Below, one piece after another: positions 42,091 through 51,333 of a DNA stretch of 64,000 nt. Numbering within the stretch: the stretch's first letter is position 1; each line of letters begins with the position of its first letter. The DNA is from Bacteroidales bacterium (lineage in GTDB: Bacteria; Bacteroidota; Bacteroidia; Bacteroidales; WRLA01): NCBI GenBank assembly GCA_009777825.1, contig WRLA01000004.1, forward strand, positions 1 to 64,000. The letters run 5' to 3'. The notes beneath the pieces were generated by a model. It was not told the origin of the DNA and did not search any database. It saw only the letters and a list, made by a program, of their open reading frames with translations. A program made the position numbers and the translations under genes.

Positions 42091-42570
42091 ATGAAACGAA
42101 TTATTTGCTCAGTTTTATTATTATTTGTCGGATTTTCGCTCTATGCGCAGGAAAATCCGGTTAGCGGCGATAATCATAATGCGCCGGTAATGACTTTCGA
42201 CCAGAAGTACCTGAAAAACAACCGTTTCGTGTATGATTACGGCACGATTGAAAAGGGCGCTAACGGTCAGTGCTACTTTGTGTTTACCAACACGGGACAA
42301 GAGCCGCTGATTATCGAAAAAGCCTCGTCGTCGTGCGGCTGCACCGTTCCCAATCCGCCGAAGTATCCCATTTTGCCCGGACAAAAAGATTCCATATCGG
42401 TGAAATACGATACCAAGCGTTTGGGCGGCATCAACAAGACCATCAACGTGGTTTCCAACGCCTCCAACTCGCCGGTAGCGTTGTATATCAACGGAAACGT
42501 GGTTGAAGCAGCCCCCGCCATCCCCGAAAATAATACGGGCGGCTCGCTGATGATACGAAAAGAAGAATAA
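42091..42570 (+). CDS. DUF1573 exported protein
   Basis: The 159-residue protein has a signal peptide (cut near SLYAQ) and one DUF1573 domain, an Ig-like fold marked by DYGTIEKGANGQCYFVFTNTG and SSSCGCTVPNPPKYPILPGQ. The family is common in Bacteroidota and its job is unknown; the domain resembles abnormal-spindle/HYDIN-type modules. It ends with a short acidic tail. The aminotransferase gene follows 23 bases later, likely on the same transcript. Confidence 0.88.
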   Translation: MKRIICSVLLLFVGFSLYAQENPVSGDNHNAPVMTFDQKYLKNNRFVYDYGTIEKGANGQCYFVFTNTGQEPLIIEKASSSCGCTVPNPPKYPILPGQKDSISVKYDTKRLGGINKTINVVSNASNSPVALYINGNVVEAAPAIPENNTGGSLMIRKEE

Positions 42571-42593
42571 ATTTTTTAAAATACCAAAGAATC

Positions 42594-43808
42594 ATGCCCC
42601 AAATCTCAGAAAAAGGAAAAGCGGCGCCAGCGTCGCCCATCAGAAAGTTAGTCCCGTATGCCGATGAGGCGAAGAAAAAAGGACGTAAAGTGTACCACCT
42701 CAACATCGGACAGCCCGACATCGCAACACCCGAAACGATGCTGAACGCCATCCACAATTATCCGGATAAGGTGATCGAATACAGCCATTCGGCAGGAAAC
42801 ATCTCGTACAGGAAGAAGTTGGTCGAATACTACAGCCGCTACAACATTCATCTCACGCCCGACGACATCATCGTTACCACGGGCGGCTCGGAAGCCATCC
42901 TTTTTGCTTTCCAGAGTTGTTTGAATCCGGGCGACAGTATCATCATCCCCGAACCGTTCTATGCCAACTACATCGGCTTTGCCGTCAACGCCGGGATTAA
43001 AATCGTTCCTATCCCCTCTTCCATTGAATCGGGATTTGCCTTGCCCCCCATTGCCGATTTTGAAAAGACCATCATTCAAAACGTTAACAAAGGCGTTCTT
43101 AAAGGCATCATGGTGTGCAACCCCAACAATCCGACCGGCTACCTCTATTCCAAAGCCGAACTCGAAACGTTGCGCGACATCGCCTTAAAATACGACCTCT
43201 ACCTCTTCGCCGACGAGGTTTACCGCGAATTTTGCTACGACGGAAAACAACATTTCTCGGTCATGCAACTCGAAGGATTGGAACAACATGCCATTCTGTT
43301 CGACTCAGTATCAAAGCGTTACAGCGCCTGCGGCGTGCGGGTGGGATGTCTGATTTCAAAGAACAAAGAGGTCATGGCGGCAGCCATGAAGTTCGCACAA
43401 GCCCGTCTCAGCCCTCCCAGCCTCGGACAGGTCGCCGCCGAAGCCGCCGTGGACACGCCCGAAGACTATTTCACGGACGTCGTCAAAGAATATACCCTGC
43501 GGAGAAATATCGTAGCCGACGCCATCAACAAGATGGAAGGCGCTTTTTGCCCAAAACCCGCCGGCGCGTTCTACATCGTAGCCCGCCTGCCCATTGACAA
43601 CGGCGACACCTTCTGCCGCTGGCTGCTCGAAGAGTTCGAGTACAACAATCAAACCGTGATGATGGCTCCGGCGTCGGGCTTCTACTCCGACCCGAAGTTC
43701 GGAACCGACGAAGTGCGCATCAGTTACGTCCTGAACGCGGAAGACCTACATGCCGCGATGGAAGTGCTGGCGGTGGCGCTGAAACAGTATCCGGGGAGGA
43801 AGAAATGA
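42594..43808 (+). CDS. PLP-dependent class I/II aminotransferase
   Basis: The 404-residue fold-type I aminotransferase resembles aspartate/aromatic aminotransferases: substrate loop LNIGQPDIATPE near 33, NPNNPTGYLYS near 178, DEVYREF near 210 and the PLP lysine in SVSKRYSACGVRVG near 243, with the substrate-carboxylate Arg in DEVRISYV. It moves amino groups between an amino acid and 2-oxoglutarate; the acceptor cannot be told from sequence. Possibly co-transcribed with the DUF1573 gene. Confidence 0.92.
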   Translation: MPQISEKGKAAPASPIRKLVPYADEAKKKGRKVYHLNIGQPDIATPETMLNAIHNYPDKVIEYSHSAGNISYRKKLVEYYSRYNIHLTPDDIIVTTGGSEAILFAFQSCLNPGDSIIIPEPFYANYIGFAVNAGIKIVPIPSSIESGFALPPIADFEKTIIQNVNKGVLKGIMVCNPNNPTGYLYSKAELETLRDIALKYDLYLFADEVYREFCYDGKQHFSVMQLEGLEQHAILFDSVSKRYSACGVRVGCLISKNKEVMAAAMKFAQARLSPPSLGQVAAEAAVDTPEDYFTDVVKEYTLRRNIVADAINKMEGAFCPKPAGAFYIVARLPIDNGDTFCRWLLEEFEYNNQTVMMAPASGFYSDPKFGTDEVRISYVLNAEDLHAAMEVLAVALKQYPGRKK

Positions 43809-43843
43809 GATGTGAGATGGTGAGACGTGAGATTGTGAGACTT

Positions 43844-43990
43844 CCCGTCATTGCGAGCAGAGCGAAGCGTATATCATTGCGGGCTTGACCCGAAATCCTC
43901 TGAATAAAGCAGGGGATGCTGAAACAAGTTCAGCATGACATACTCCGTTCTCTGTGTAACTCTGTGGTCTCCGTGTCTCCGTGCTGAAAT
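43844..43990. repeat. Composite intergenic repeat (GTCATTGCGAG and CTCTGTG families)
   Basis: The gap between the aminotransferase and M23 genes starts with GTCATTGCGAG, then GGGCTTGACCCG and a GTTCAGCATGACA segment, followed from 43943 by CTCTGTG/CTCCGTGTC units. The first family recurs inside two coding genes (48944-49010 and 63650-63728), the second at 9861 and 58832. Confidence 0.6.
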
Positions 43991-44027
43991 AAAAAGATAA
44001 ATAAAAAAGTAACGTGTAACGAAAACC

Positions 44028-45746
44028 ATGTACCAAATGAGGTATATCATTTCAAATCTACTTCTTTTTCTCCCTGTTGCCCTTTTTGCGCAGAGCGCAT
44101 ACCGTTCCCCCGTTGATTTTCCTATCGGGCTGTCGGGGACGTTCGGTGAGCCGCGCACCAATCATTTCCATTCGGGGATTGACATCCGCACCCAGCAGGC
44201 GGTCGGCAAAAAGATATATGCCATCGCCGACGGTTACGTTTCGCGCATTTCCGTCTCACCTTCGGGTTATGGTAAAGCGTTGTATATCACACACTACGAC
44301 GGAAATACTTCCGTATATGGACATCTTTTAAGTTTCAACGAAACAATCACCGAATACGTAACCGCCGAGCAGTATAAGAACGAGACCTTTGCGCTCAACC
44401 TCACGCTTGAGCCGGAGCAGATGCCGGTGAGAAAGGGCGAAGTCATCGCTCTGTCGGGAAATACGGGCAGTTCGGCAGGTCCGCACCTCCATTTTGAAAT
44501 CCGCGATACCGAGACCGAAGAGCCGCTCAACCCGCAGGCGTTCGGATTTAAAATCGAAGACAAAACACCTCCAACGCTCAAAGAACTCCGCATCATTCCC
44601 AAATCACCCGAAACAACCATAGAGAAAGCATATAAAGCGTTGAATATCAAACTGACCGGAAGCGACAAGAAATACAAGTTGACGGGAAAAGATACCATCC
44701 GCATCGCAGGAAAAGCGAGTTTCGGCATTCAGGCGACAGACCAGTCAACAGGCTCTACCGCCGGAAACGGCGTCTATTCCATCACGCTTTCTATTGATAA
44801 AAAGGTCGTTTTCCGTCAAAAGATGGACAGGCTCAACTTCGACAACTCGCGATGCGTCAACAGTTCTATTGACTATGCCGAGTTTATCGCCAAAAAAAAC
44901 CGGTTTCAAACCACCGAAGTACAACCCGGAAACAGCGCTCAAATTTACGAAATAACCGAAGAACGAGGCGTTTACACGTTTGAAAATCAAGAGGTTTACG
45001 AGGTAAAATATGAAGTCGGCGACTTTGCCGGCAACATAGCCACCGTATTGTTTTATGTCGAAAGCGCCGAGCCGGATGCCGACAAAAAACCATCCGAAAC
45101 AGACATCAACGGCTACGCCATTGCATGGGACGAGCGTTTCGACTATGCCGGCGAAGGCATTCGTTTTTACGGAAACTCCGGTGTTTTTTTCGACGACATC
45201 TTTTTTCAACATTCTGTTGAAAAACAACGTCCTGCGTCTGCATTAGCGCCCGTTCACGTGGTCGGAACGCCCGCAATCCCGATGAAAACGCCCGCCTCGC
45301 TCATGATAAAACCCGACGAAGACGCATTGAAGAAATACGACAGCAGCAAACTGTTTGTCGTCTCCGTGGACAGCAAAGGCAACTTCGCGGCACAGGAGAG
45401 CGTCTTCCAAAACGGAACCGTCGTCGCCCAAATCAGGGAGATGGGACGTTTCACCATCGCCGCCGACATCACACCCCCCGTCATCACCCCCGTCAACATC
45501 GCGGACGGAAAGAAAATCACCGCACAGCAAAACATACAGATAAAAATCGCCGACAACCTCTCCGGCATCAACACCTACGTCGGCAAACTGAACGACAAAT
45601 GGATACTCATGGACTACGACCGCAAAAACCGCCTCCTCACCTACACCTTCGACGACCAACTGCAAAAAGGCGACAACATCTTCACCTTAGAAGTAACTGA
45701 CTATGCGGGGAATAAGAGCGAAGTTGTGATGAAAGTGGTGTATTGA
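44028..45746 (+). CDS. M23 family metallopeptidase, exported
   Basis: The 572-residue protein has a signal peptide (cut near LFAQS), an M23 (LytM/glycyl-glycine endopeptidase-like) domain at about 20-165 with the zinc ligands in NHFHSGIDIRT and GPHLHFEIRDTE, and a long C-terminal region of Ig-like or beta-rich modules (ADITPPVITPVNIADGK, KIADNLSGINTYVGKL). These enzymes cut peptide cross-links in peptidoglycan; the HxxxD and HxH sets are complete, so it is likely active. ATG 44037 is an alternative start. No promoter match is seen in the repeat-filled gap upstream. Confidence 0.9.
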   Translation: MYQMRYIISNLLLFLPVALFAQSAYRSPVDFPIGLSGTFGEPRTNHFHSGIDIRTQQAVGKKIYAIADGYVSRISVSPSGYGKALYITHYDGNTSVYGHLLSFNETITEYVTAEQYKNETFALNLTLEPEQMPVRKGEVIALSGNTGSSAGPHLHFEIRDTETEEPLNPQAFGFKIEDKTPPTLKELRIIPKSPETTIEKAYKALNIKLTGSDKKYKLTGKDTIRIAGKASFGIQATDQSTGSTAGNGVYSITLSIDKKVVFRQKMDRLNFDNSRCVNSSIDYAEFIAKKNRFQTTEVQPGNSAQIYEITEERGVYTFENQEVYEVKYEVGDFAGNIATVLFYVESAEPDADKKPSETDINGYAIAWDERFDYAGEGIRFYGNSGVFFDDIFFQHSVEKQRPASALAPVHVVGTPAIPMKTPASLMIKPDEDALKKYDSSKLFVVSVDSKGNFAAQESVFQNGTVVAQIREMGRFTIAADITPPVITPVNIADGKKITAQQNIQIKIADNLSGINTYVGKLNDKWILMDYDRKNRLLTYTFDDQLQKGDNIFTLEVTDYAGNKSEVVMKVVY

Positions 45747-45862
45747 CATCTTATTTTCAAACACGAAGATATTTATAAGATTTGCGATTTTGCGATTTGA
45801 GACTTTTTTGCCACGTTGCGGGTGAGATCCTGAAAACCGCAAAGGGTGCAAAGAGGCAGGAG

Positions 45863-45903
45863 AACACGGATTTTCACAGATTTTTATCCGTGTTAATCCG
45901 TGT
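45863..45903. repeat. Dispersed-type repeat with AACACGGATT/AATCCGTGT arms
   Basis: AACACGGAT, then ATCCGTGTT and AATCCGTGT, lie in the gap after the M23 gene. This looks like a short interspersed repeat; no second copy is seen in the window. Confidence 0.4.
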
Positions 45904-45942
45904 CGACTACCAATCCTTAAATCATGTAAATCAAGGTGCAGA

Positions 45943-46130
45943 CTATTTTTTAACAACCTTCCGCGTTACTGCTCCGTTTTCGGTGGTGATGCGGAGGAAA
46001 TAGATGCCGACGGGGAGGTGGGAGAGGTCGAGGGTGGGTAGTGAGTAGGGAGTATGTGAGTAGTGAGTACGTCCCATGACATCATATATTGCCACACTCT
46101 CAACTCTCAACTCTCCCGTCGGCGATGCTT
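45943..46130 (-). pseudogene. Orphan T9SS type A sorting domain
   Basis: A minus-strand frame of about 62 codons ends in a stop at 45943 and reads VESVAIYDVMGRTHYSHTPY, LDLSHLPVGIYFLRI, then TTENGAVTRKVVKK. This is the C-terminal signal of proteins exported by the type IX system, almost identical to the end of the metalloprotease at 49208. The rest of the gene is missing: a MITE-like element begins exactly where it ends upstream, so insertion or deletion removed the body. Confidence 0.75.
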
Positions 46131-46355
46131 AACCCACATTGCAGCCCTTAGCTTGTACCTATCTTGTTTTGAGTTTTTTGCGATTTGTTTGGTTCAATTT
46201 TTCGCACTACAAAGCACTTCCGAAAAATACTCATGCTCATTATCAAGTCTTTATGAAAATGTTACCCGAAAATATCAACCCTTTCGTACTAAAAATCCCA
46301 CTTTTATCAGAATTTTCAGTGTATTACGGAGAGAAAGGCTGCAATGTGGGCTAAG
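46128..46355. mobile_element. MITE-like element with 19-bp terminal inverted repeats
   Basis: CTTAACCCACATTGCAGCC at 46128-46146 pairs with GGCTGCAATGTGGGCTAAG at 46337-46355 (18 of 19 bases). Both ends carry a TA dinucleotide at the same offset, which would fit a TA target duplication as in IS630/Tc1-type elements. The 228-bp body has a 71-codon frame without family resemblance, too short for a transposase. Confidence 0.72.
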
Positions 46356-46698
46356 TCTGGTTCACACGGATGAAAAACCCCCAATTGGTCGTTTAGATAC
46401 CGTATAAGAGAGTTTTTTTAGACATCTTCCGTCTTTGCACGAAACTTTTTGTTTACTAAAAAATGTTACCGGTCGCAAAGATGATCCTTGATAGACTATC
46501 AGGAAAAATGGAAAGAACGAAAAATTAGAAGTTTAGAAAAGTATCTGAGTAAATTGAAAGGGGCGGCGTGATAATACGGTACATAAAAAATATAATCCAA
46601 TGAAAATACAAATTCAAAATGAATTGAAAATGAATAAGTTGCATTTTTGTTACATAAGAGGGTACTTTCAAAAATACGGTTTTTCTCTCAAAATATCG
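46356..46698. other. Non-coding gap before the metalloprotease gene
   Basis: About 340 bases, AT-rich, with several stops in all frames and no tRNA, terminator or repeat that I can see. It may be decayed sequence of the gene whose T9SS domain remains at 45943-46130. Confidence 0.4.
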
Positions 46699-46706
46699 TA
46701 CCTTTG
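46699..46706 (+). promoter_or_regulatory. -7 promoter element (TACCTTTG) of the metalloprotease gene
   Basis: TACCTTTG, 33 bases before ATG 46740. Confidence 0.65.
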
Positions 46707-46739
46707 CACCCCATAAAATATTAAATAAAATTTTAAGAC

Positions 46740-49208
46740 ATGAAAAAGTCAGTAATGTTATTAGCAGTATCCTGTTTTGCCGTTTTTTCGCTATTCGGAC
46801 AGGGAAATGTGTTGTATTCCGACGTACAACACGCCAAAGAACACAATATCTATTTTGAGACCGCCGTACTTCCGACGGCAAGCCCCGAGGCAGAGGTTTT
46901 GAAACATTTTACCAATCCCGACGAGGTTTCTTTCTTCGGAAACATCTCGCTCGATTTGAGCAACAACGGCGTTAGCGCCATCAACTTACAACTCTCCGAC
47001 ATGACGCTGGAATTGATAGAGGCGCCAAACTACTTTTACGATTATGTGGTAACGACCTCGGCAGGAGAGCGTTTTTCTGCCAACAGAGAGATTAAACACT
47101 ATCGCGGCATTGTCCGGGACGATCCCAACAGCATGGTCGCCATGACATTCTACGAAGACGAAATCATGGGACTTATCTCTACGGCAGCAGGCAATTTCAA
47201 CATCGCCAAAGAACCGCAATCGGGGAAACACATCTTGTACAACGACAAAAACCTGAAAGAACAAATCTCGCTGACCTGCGGCACCGAAGATGACGGCTTT
47301 TCCCCGTATGAGCCGGAGGTTTTATTGAAACAGCGCGGCGAGTCCGGTCCGCACAAAAAAGTCAGATTCTACGTCGAGACCGAATACGACATCTTTCAAT
47401 CTCGCGGAAGTGTTGCCGCGGTAGAAAAATATATAACCGCGGTCTTCAACCAGGTTGCCATTCTTTATCAAAATGAGAATATCGCAACCGCTATTTCGGA
47501 AATTTATGTATGGACGACGGAAGATCCGTTTACAGGATCGAATACGAGTTCTTTAATAGAACAGTTTCAATATGAAAGAACCTCCATCAACGGCGATTTG
47601 GGCATCTTACTGACTTTCAGAAATCTTGGAGGCGGACAGGCAGCCGGTTTTAGCGGACTTTGTAACCCTTCAACGAGCGAAAGTTTGTCGGTGGCAATGA
47701 TATATGGCACGTATGCCACATTTCCCGTGTTTAGTTGGACTATCATGGTCGTTACGCACGAATTGGGACACCTGTTCGGCTCCCGTCATACACATGCCTG
47801 CGTGTGGAACGGAGACGAGACCGCCATAGACGGTTGCGCCGGATATGTGGAGGGCTATTGTTCGTTGCCCGGCATTCCACCGGAAGGTGGTACCATGATG
47901 AGTTATTGTCATGGCGCCAGCGTCGGGATAAATTTCAGTTTGGGATTTGGTCCTCAGCCGGGGAACGTCATCAGAAACCGTGTGGAAAATGCGGCGTGTT
48001 TAACATTTTTAACCCTCGAACTTATGGAAATCAGACTCCCCGAAGGGACAACGGCAATAGAACCGGGCGAAACATCCGACATCCTTATCTATCTGAAAAA
48101 TGTAAGCGATGACATTGCCACCAACCTGACCGCCGAACTCTCAACCGACTCGCCCTATCTAACCATCAATCAATCAACGGCTTATTACGGACAACTCTAT
48201 CCCGATCAGTATAAATATAAGGTTTATAACATTACGCTTAGCCCCGACACGCCCGCAGGAACAACGGAACTCCCTGTTTTTCTGACTGTTTTCGATGACA
48301 TCGGCAGAGTCATGGAATTTGACGACATCCTCCTCTTTGAAAACAGCGGAACGCCGCCGCAAGCGTGTAATTCCATCGGCAATTTATCGGCAGAGGCAAC
48401 CGGTTCCGACATCGTACTGTCATGGGACGCCCCCACCGGAAACGCGCCGAAACAATATCTTGTCTATTACAACGACCTGTTTTTGACCGCAACAACAGAA
48501 ACGACCTGTGTCCACGAAAACGTAAGACTCGACATCTATCATTATTGCATAGAAGCAGTGTATAAAGAGGGATGTACAAGCGAAACGGAGTGTGTAGAAA
48601 TCGTTACACCCTGTAACATAGATATAGAACTAACGCTGAGATCTTACCTCGGCGGAATCATTTTAACATGGCTCCCAAGGGTGGAGAATGTAACGTATAA
48701 AGTCTATCGCAATGAGGAATTTATGGAAGAGGTGGCGGACAATACATTTAAAGACCTCATAGATTTTGACGAAAAGTACTGCTATACCGTCGTAGCCGTA
48801 TGTCCCGCCGACTTGGAATCCGAAACGTCCAATGAAGAATGTACCACGGTTGTCGGCATTGAAGACCTCCCAAGCCCATCCGAAGGAGGAGATGTGCTGG
48901 TGTATCCCAACCCGGCGGGAGACGAGTTGAGAATTACGTGTTATCGTCATTGTGGGCTTGACCCGCAATCCCCTGAAAACGACGAGATTGCGGGTCAAGC
49001 CCGCAATGACATTCACAGTGTGGATGTTTTCGACGTCATGGGACGTACCGTACACGTAAAGACGCGGCATGCCACGTCTCTACAATCGGAAATCGCACAT
49101 CGCACATCGCACATCGAAATGGATATCTCCCACCTCCCCGCCGGCGTCTATTTCCTGCAAATAAAAACCGAAAACGGAACGGTCATGCGGAAAGTGGTGA
49201 AACAGTGA
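46740..49208 (+). CDS. M12B-like zinc metalloprotease secreted by T9SS
   Basis: The 822-residue protein has a signal peptide (cut near LFGQ), a prodomain, a reprolysin-like metzincin domain with the zinc motif HELGHLFGSRH at about 340-350 and a methionine turn (GGTMMSYCH), an Ig-like segment, two FN3-like modules (IVLSWDAPTG, IILTWLPRV) and a C-terminal T9SS type A sorting domain (VLVYPNPAGDELRI, VFDVMGRTV, DISHLPAGVYFLQI). It should be exported to the surface or medium and degrade host or dietary protein. Two repeat inserts (48944-49010, 49056-49083) sit in loops of the sorting domain without breaking the frame. Confidence 0.9.
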   Translation: MKKSVMLLAVSCFAVFSLFGQGNVLYSDVQHAKEHNIYFETAVLPTASPEAEVLKHFTNPDEVSFFGNISLDLSNNGVSAINLQLSDMTLELIEAPNYFYDYVVTTSAGERFSANREIKHYRGIVRDDPNSMVAMTFYEDEIMGLISTAAGNFNIAKEPQSGKHILYNDKNLKEQISLTCGTEDDGFSPYEPEVLLKQRGESGPHKKVRFYVETEYDIFQSRGSVAAVEKYITAVFNQVAILYQNENIATAISEIYVWTTEDPFTGSNTSSLIEQFQYERTSINGDLGILLTFRNLGGGQAAGFSGLCNPSTSESLSVAMIYGTYATFPVFSWTIMVVTHELGHLFGSRHTHACVWNGDETAIDGCAGYVEGYCSLPGIPPEGGTMMSYCHGASVGINFSLGFGPQPGNVIRNRVENAACLTFLTLELMEIRLPEGTTAIEPGETSDILIYLKNVSDDIATNLTAELSTDSPYLTINQSTAYYGQLYPDQYKYKVYNITLSPDTPAGTTELPVFLTVFDDIGRVMEFDDILLFENSGTPPQACNSIGNLSAEATGSDIVLSWDAPTGNAPKQYLVYYNDLFLTATTETTCVHENVRLDIYHYCIEAVYKEGCTSETECVEIVTPCNIDIELTLRSYLGGIILTWLPRVENVTYKVYRNEEFMEEVADNTFKDLIDFDEKYCYTVVAVCPADLESETSNEECTTVVGIEDLPSPSEGGDVLVYPNPAGDELRITCYRHCGLDPQSPENDEIAGQARNDIHSVDVFDVMGRTVHVKTRHATSLQSEIAHRTSHIEMDISHLPAGVYFLQIKTENGTVMRKVVKQ
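48944..49010. repeat. In-frame hairpin repeat, GTCATTGCGAG family (copy 2)
   Basis: Arms at 48948-48970 and 48987-49009 (GGGCTTGACCCG against CGGGTCAAGCCC) pair along about 22 bases with one mismatch. Encoded as RHCGLDPQSP and EIAGQARNDI in the metalloprotease sorting domain. Confidence 0.85.
49056..49083. repeat. In-frame palindrome, GTAGAGACG family (copy 4)
   Basis: GTAAAGACG and CGTCTCTAC around a GGCATGCC-like core, 28 bases, encoded as VKTRHATSL. A TCGCACA triple repeat follows at 49088-49111. Confidence 0.8.
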
Positions 49209-49228
49209 GAATAGCAAAAAAACACTTT

Positions 49229-50194
49229 TTAGACATCCCCATTTCCTCTTCTTTCTAATGCATCCTTAATCACTGCCGAAAGGACTATCGAAACCAAGAG
49301 CAAACCCACAATCACGCCGAGTGATACAACGTTGGAGATGTGTATGTTGTAATTCAATTCGTTGGCGAGTTCGTTGAGGCACATTTTCACGCCGATAAAC
49401 GACAGTATGCCTGCCAGTGCATACTTGAGGTAGCGAAAATATCGCATCACGCCGGCAACAGCGAAGTACAACGCCCGCAGTCCGAGAATGGCGAAGATGT
49501 TGGAAGTGAAGACAATAAAACTGTCGTTAGAGACCGACAACACGGCGGGGACGGAGTCAATGGCAAAAATCAAGTCCGAAACCTCAATAAACAGCAAAGC
49601 GATAAAAAACGTCGTCGCATGGAGTTTTTTATCAATACGCACAAAAAACTTGCCGGTGTCGTTGGAGTCAGCAACAGGCATGAGTTTGCGAAACAGCCGG
49701 ATGGCGATGTTTTTATTGGGATTAAATTCTTTATTTTCTTTTTCAAGCAGAATGTGGATGCCGGAGTAAATGAGAAAAACACCGAAGAGATACATCACCC
49801 ATTGGAAACGTGCGATGAGCGCAAGTCCGCCGAAAATGAAGGCGGCACGCATGATCAAAGCGCCTACAATGCCCCAAAACAGAATTTTGTGCTGATATTT
49901 CGGCTCTATCTTGAAAAAGCCGAATATCAGGATGAACACGAAAAGGTTATCCATGCTCAGCGACTTTTCGAGCAGGTAGGCAGTGAAAAAGTCTAAGGCT
50001 TTTTGTTTGCTGTCGGGACAGTCGAAAAGGTAAATCCCCGCATTGAACAACAACGCCAGAAAAATCCAAAATGCGCTCCACAACAGCGCCTCTTTCACTT
50101 TTATCTCGTGGGACTTCCGGTTGAAAACGCCCAAATCCAACGCAAGCATCACAACTACAAACACCAAAAAGCTTATCCAAACAAACAGCGACAT
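49229..50194 (-). CDS. TerC/Alx family integral membrane protein
   Basis: The 321-residue protein starts at ATG 50194 (MSLFVWISFLVFVVVMLALD), which follows its promoter by 25 bases; the longer open frame runs through the promoter. It has about nine membrane helices with the TerC hallmarks LEKSLSMDNLFVFILIF near 75 and LLFIEVSDLIFAIDSVPAVL near 205, where acidic residues in the membrane form the likely metal site. Members export Mn2+ or protect against tellurite; which applies here is unknown. Divergent from thiL. Confidence 0.9.
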   Translation of the reverse strand: MSLFVWISFLVFVVVMLALDLGVFNRKSHEIKVKEALLWSAFWIFLALLFNAGIYLFDCPDSKQKALDFFTAYLLEKSLSMDNLFVFILIFGFFKIEPKYQHKILFWGIVGALIMRAAFIFGGLALIARFQWVMYLFGVFLIYSGIHILLEKENKEFNPNKNIAIRLFRKLMPVADSNDTGKFFVRIDKKLHATTFFIALLFIEVSDLIFAIDSVPAVLSVSNDSFIVFTSNIFAILGLRALYFAVAGVMRYFRYLKYALAGILSFIGVKMCLNELANELNYNIHISNVVSLGVIVGLLLVSIVLSAVIKDALERRGNGDV

Positions 50195-50219
50195 GATTTT
50201 TACTTTATTAAAATTTCGG

Positions 50220-50227
50220 CAAAGGTA
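50220..50227 (-). promoter_or_regulatory. -7 promoter element (TACCTTTG) of the TerC-family gene
   Basis: TACCTTTG on the minus strand, 25 bases before ATG 50194. Confidence 0.65.
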
Positions 50228-50240
50228 GTGTAAAAAGTTG

Positions 50241-50248
50241 TATCTTTG
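50241..50248 (+). promoter_or_regulatory. -7 promoter element (TATCTTTG) of thiL-nqrC
   Basis: TATCTTTG, 30 bases before ATG 50279. Confidence 0.66.
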
Positions 50249-50278
50249 CACCCTATCTATTTTTAAGCACATAAGACG

Positions 50279-51331
50279 ATGTCAAAAACCGAAGATCAAC
50301 CTCGCAAAGAGTTGCAGGAATTGGGCGAATTTGGGCTTATAGACCATCTCACCCGGAATTTCAAAACCGTTCAACATTCGACGCTGAAGGGCGTTGGCGA
50401 TGATGCGGCGGTCATTACCGCGTCGGAAGAAGAAGTTCTGCTGCTGACCACCGACTTACTTATCGAAGGCATCCATTTCGACTTGATGTATGTGCCGTTA
50501 CGGCATTTGGGTTATAAAGCCGTGATGGTCAACCTCTCCGACATCTACGCCATGAACGGGACGCCACGGCAGATTACGGTTTCCATCGCCATTTCCAACC
50601 GTTTCTCGTTGGAGGCGGTGGAAGAGTTGTATGCGGGGATTCGCTTGGCGTGTTCCCGTTACGGAGTGGACTTGGTGGGCGGCGACACGTCGTCGAGCCA
50701 CGCCGGATTGTATCTGAGCGTAACGGCAACGGGAACGGCGCTCAAAGAAGAAGTCGTCTATCGTCACGGCGCTCAGGAAAACGACCTCATTTTTGTTTCG
50801 GGCGACTTAGGCTCTGCCTACGTCGGACTGCTACTGTTGGAACGGGAGAAGAAAGTCTTTGAAGCCAATCCCGACATGCAACCCGATTTCGAAAACGTGG
50901 ATTACCTCTTGGAACGTCAACTGAAACCCGAAGCCCGCCGCGACATCATCGAACTTTTAAAAGAACTCAACATCACACCAACCTCCATGATTGACATCTC
51001 GGACGGCTTGGCTTCCGAACTGCACCACATCTGCAAACAGTCGAACAAAGGATGCACCATCTACGAAGACAAACTGCCCATTGACCCGCTGACGTTTGAA
51101 CACGCCGTTGCTTTCTCCATTGACCCGACCACGGCGGCGATGAACGGCGGCGAAGATTACGAACTCCTGTTCACCATCAGCCAAAAAGATTACGACAAGA
51201 TAAAAGAGCGCCTCGAAGTAACGCCCATAGGACATATCACCGACGCTGCGTCGGGTTTGCAGTTGATCAGTAAAAAAGGCGTAGTCTATCCCATTCAGGC
51301 GCAGGGGTGGAATCATTTGAAAAATAATTAG
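50279..51331 (+). CDS. thiL: Thiamine-monophosphate kinase
   Basis: Phosphorylates thiamine monophosphate to the active diphosphate cofactor. The 350-residue PurM-fold enzyme has the family motifs: GDDAAVI near 42, TTDLLIEGIHFDL near 62, KAVMVNLSDIYAMNG near 80, LVGGDTSSS near 133 and ISDGLASELHHI near 240, with NGGEDYELLFT near 285. Standard length. nqrC begins two bases after its stop codon, an unusual pairing that shows the nqr genes have been relocated. Confidence 0.95.
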   Translation: MSKTEDQPRKELQELGEFGLIDHLTRNFKTVQHSTLKGVGDDAAVITASEEEVLLLTTDLLIEGIHFDLMYVPLRHLGYKAVMVNLSDIYAMNGTPRQITVSIAISNRFSLEAVEELYAGIRLACSRYGVDLVGGDTSSSHAGLYLSVTATGTALKEEVVYRHGAQENDLIFVSGDLGSAYVGLLLLEREKKVFEANPDMQPDFENVDYLLERQLKPEARRDIIELLKELNITPTSMIDISDGLASELHHICKQSNKGCTIYEDKLPIDPLTFEHAVAFSIDPTTAAMNGGEDYELLFTISQKDYDKIKERLEVTPIGHITDAASGLQLISKKGVVYPIQAQGWNHLKNN

Positions 51332-51333
51332 TT

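Noticed and set aside
46139-46354. 71-codon frame inside the MITE-like element as a transposase
   Set aside because: Too short and without catalytic motifs.
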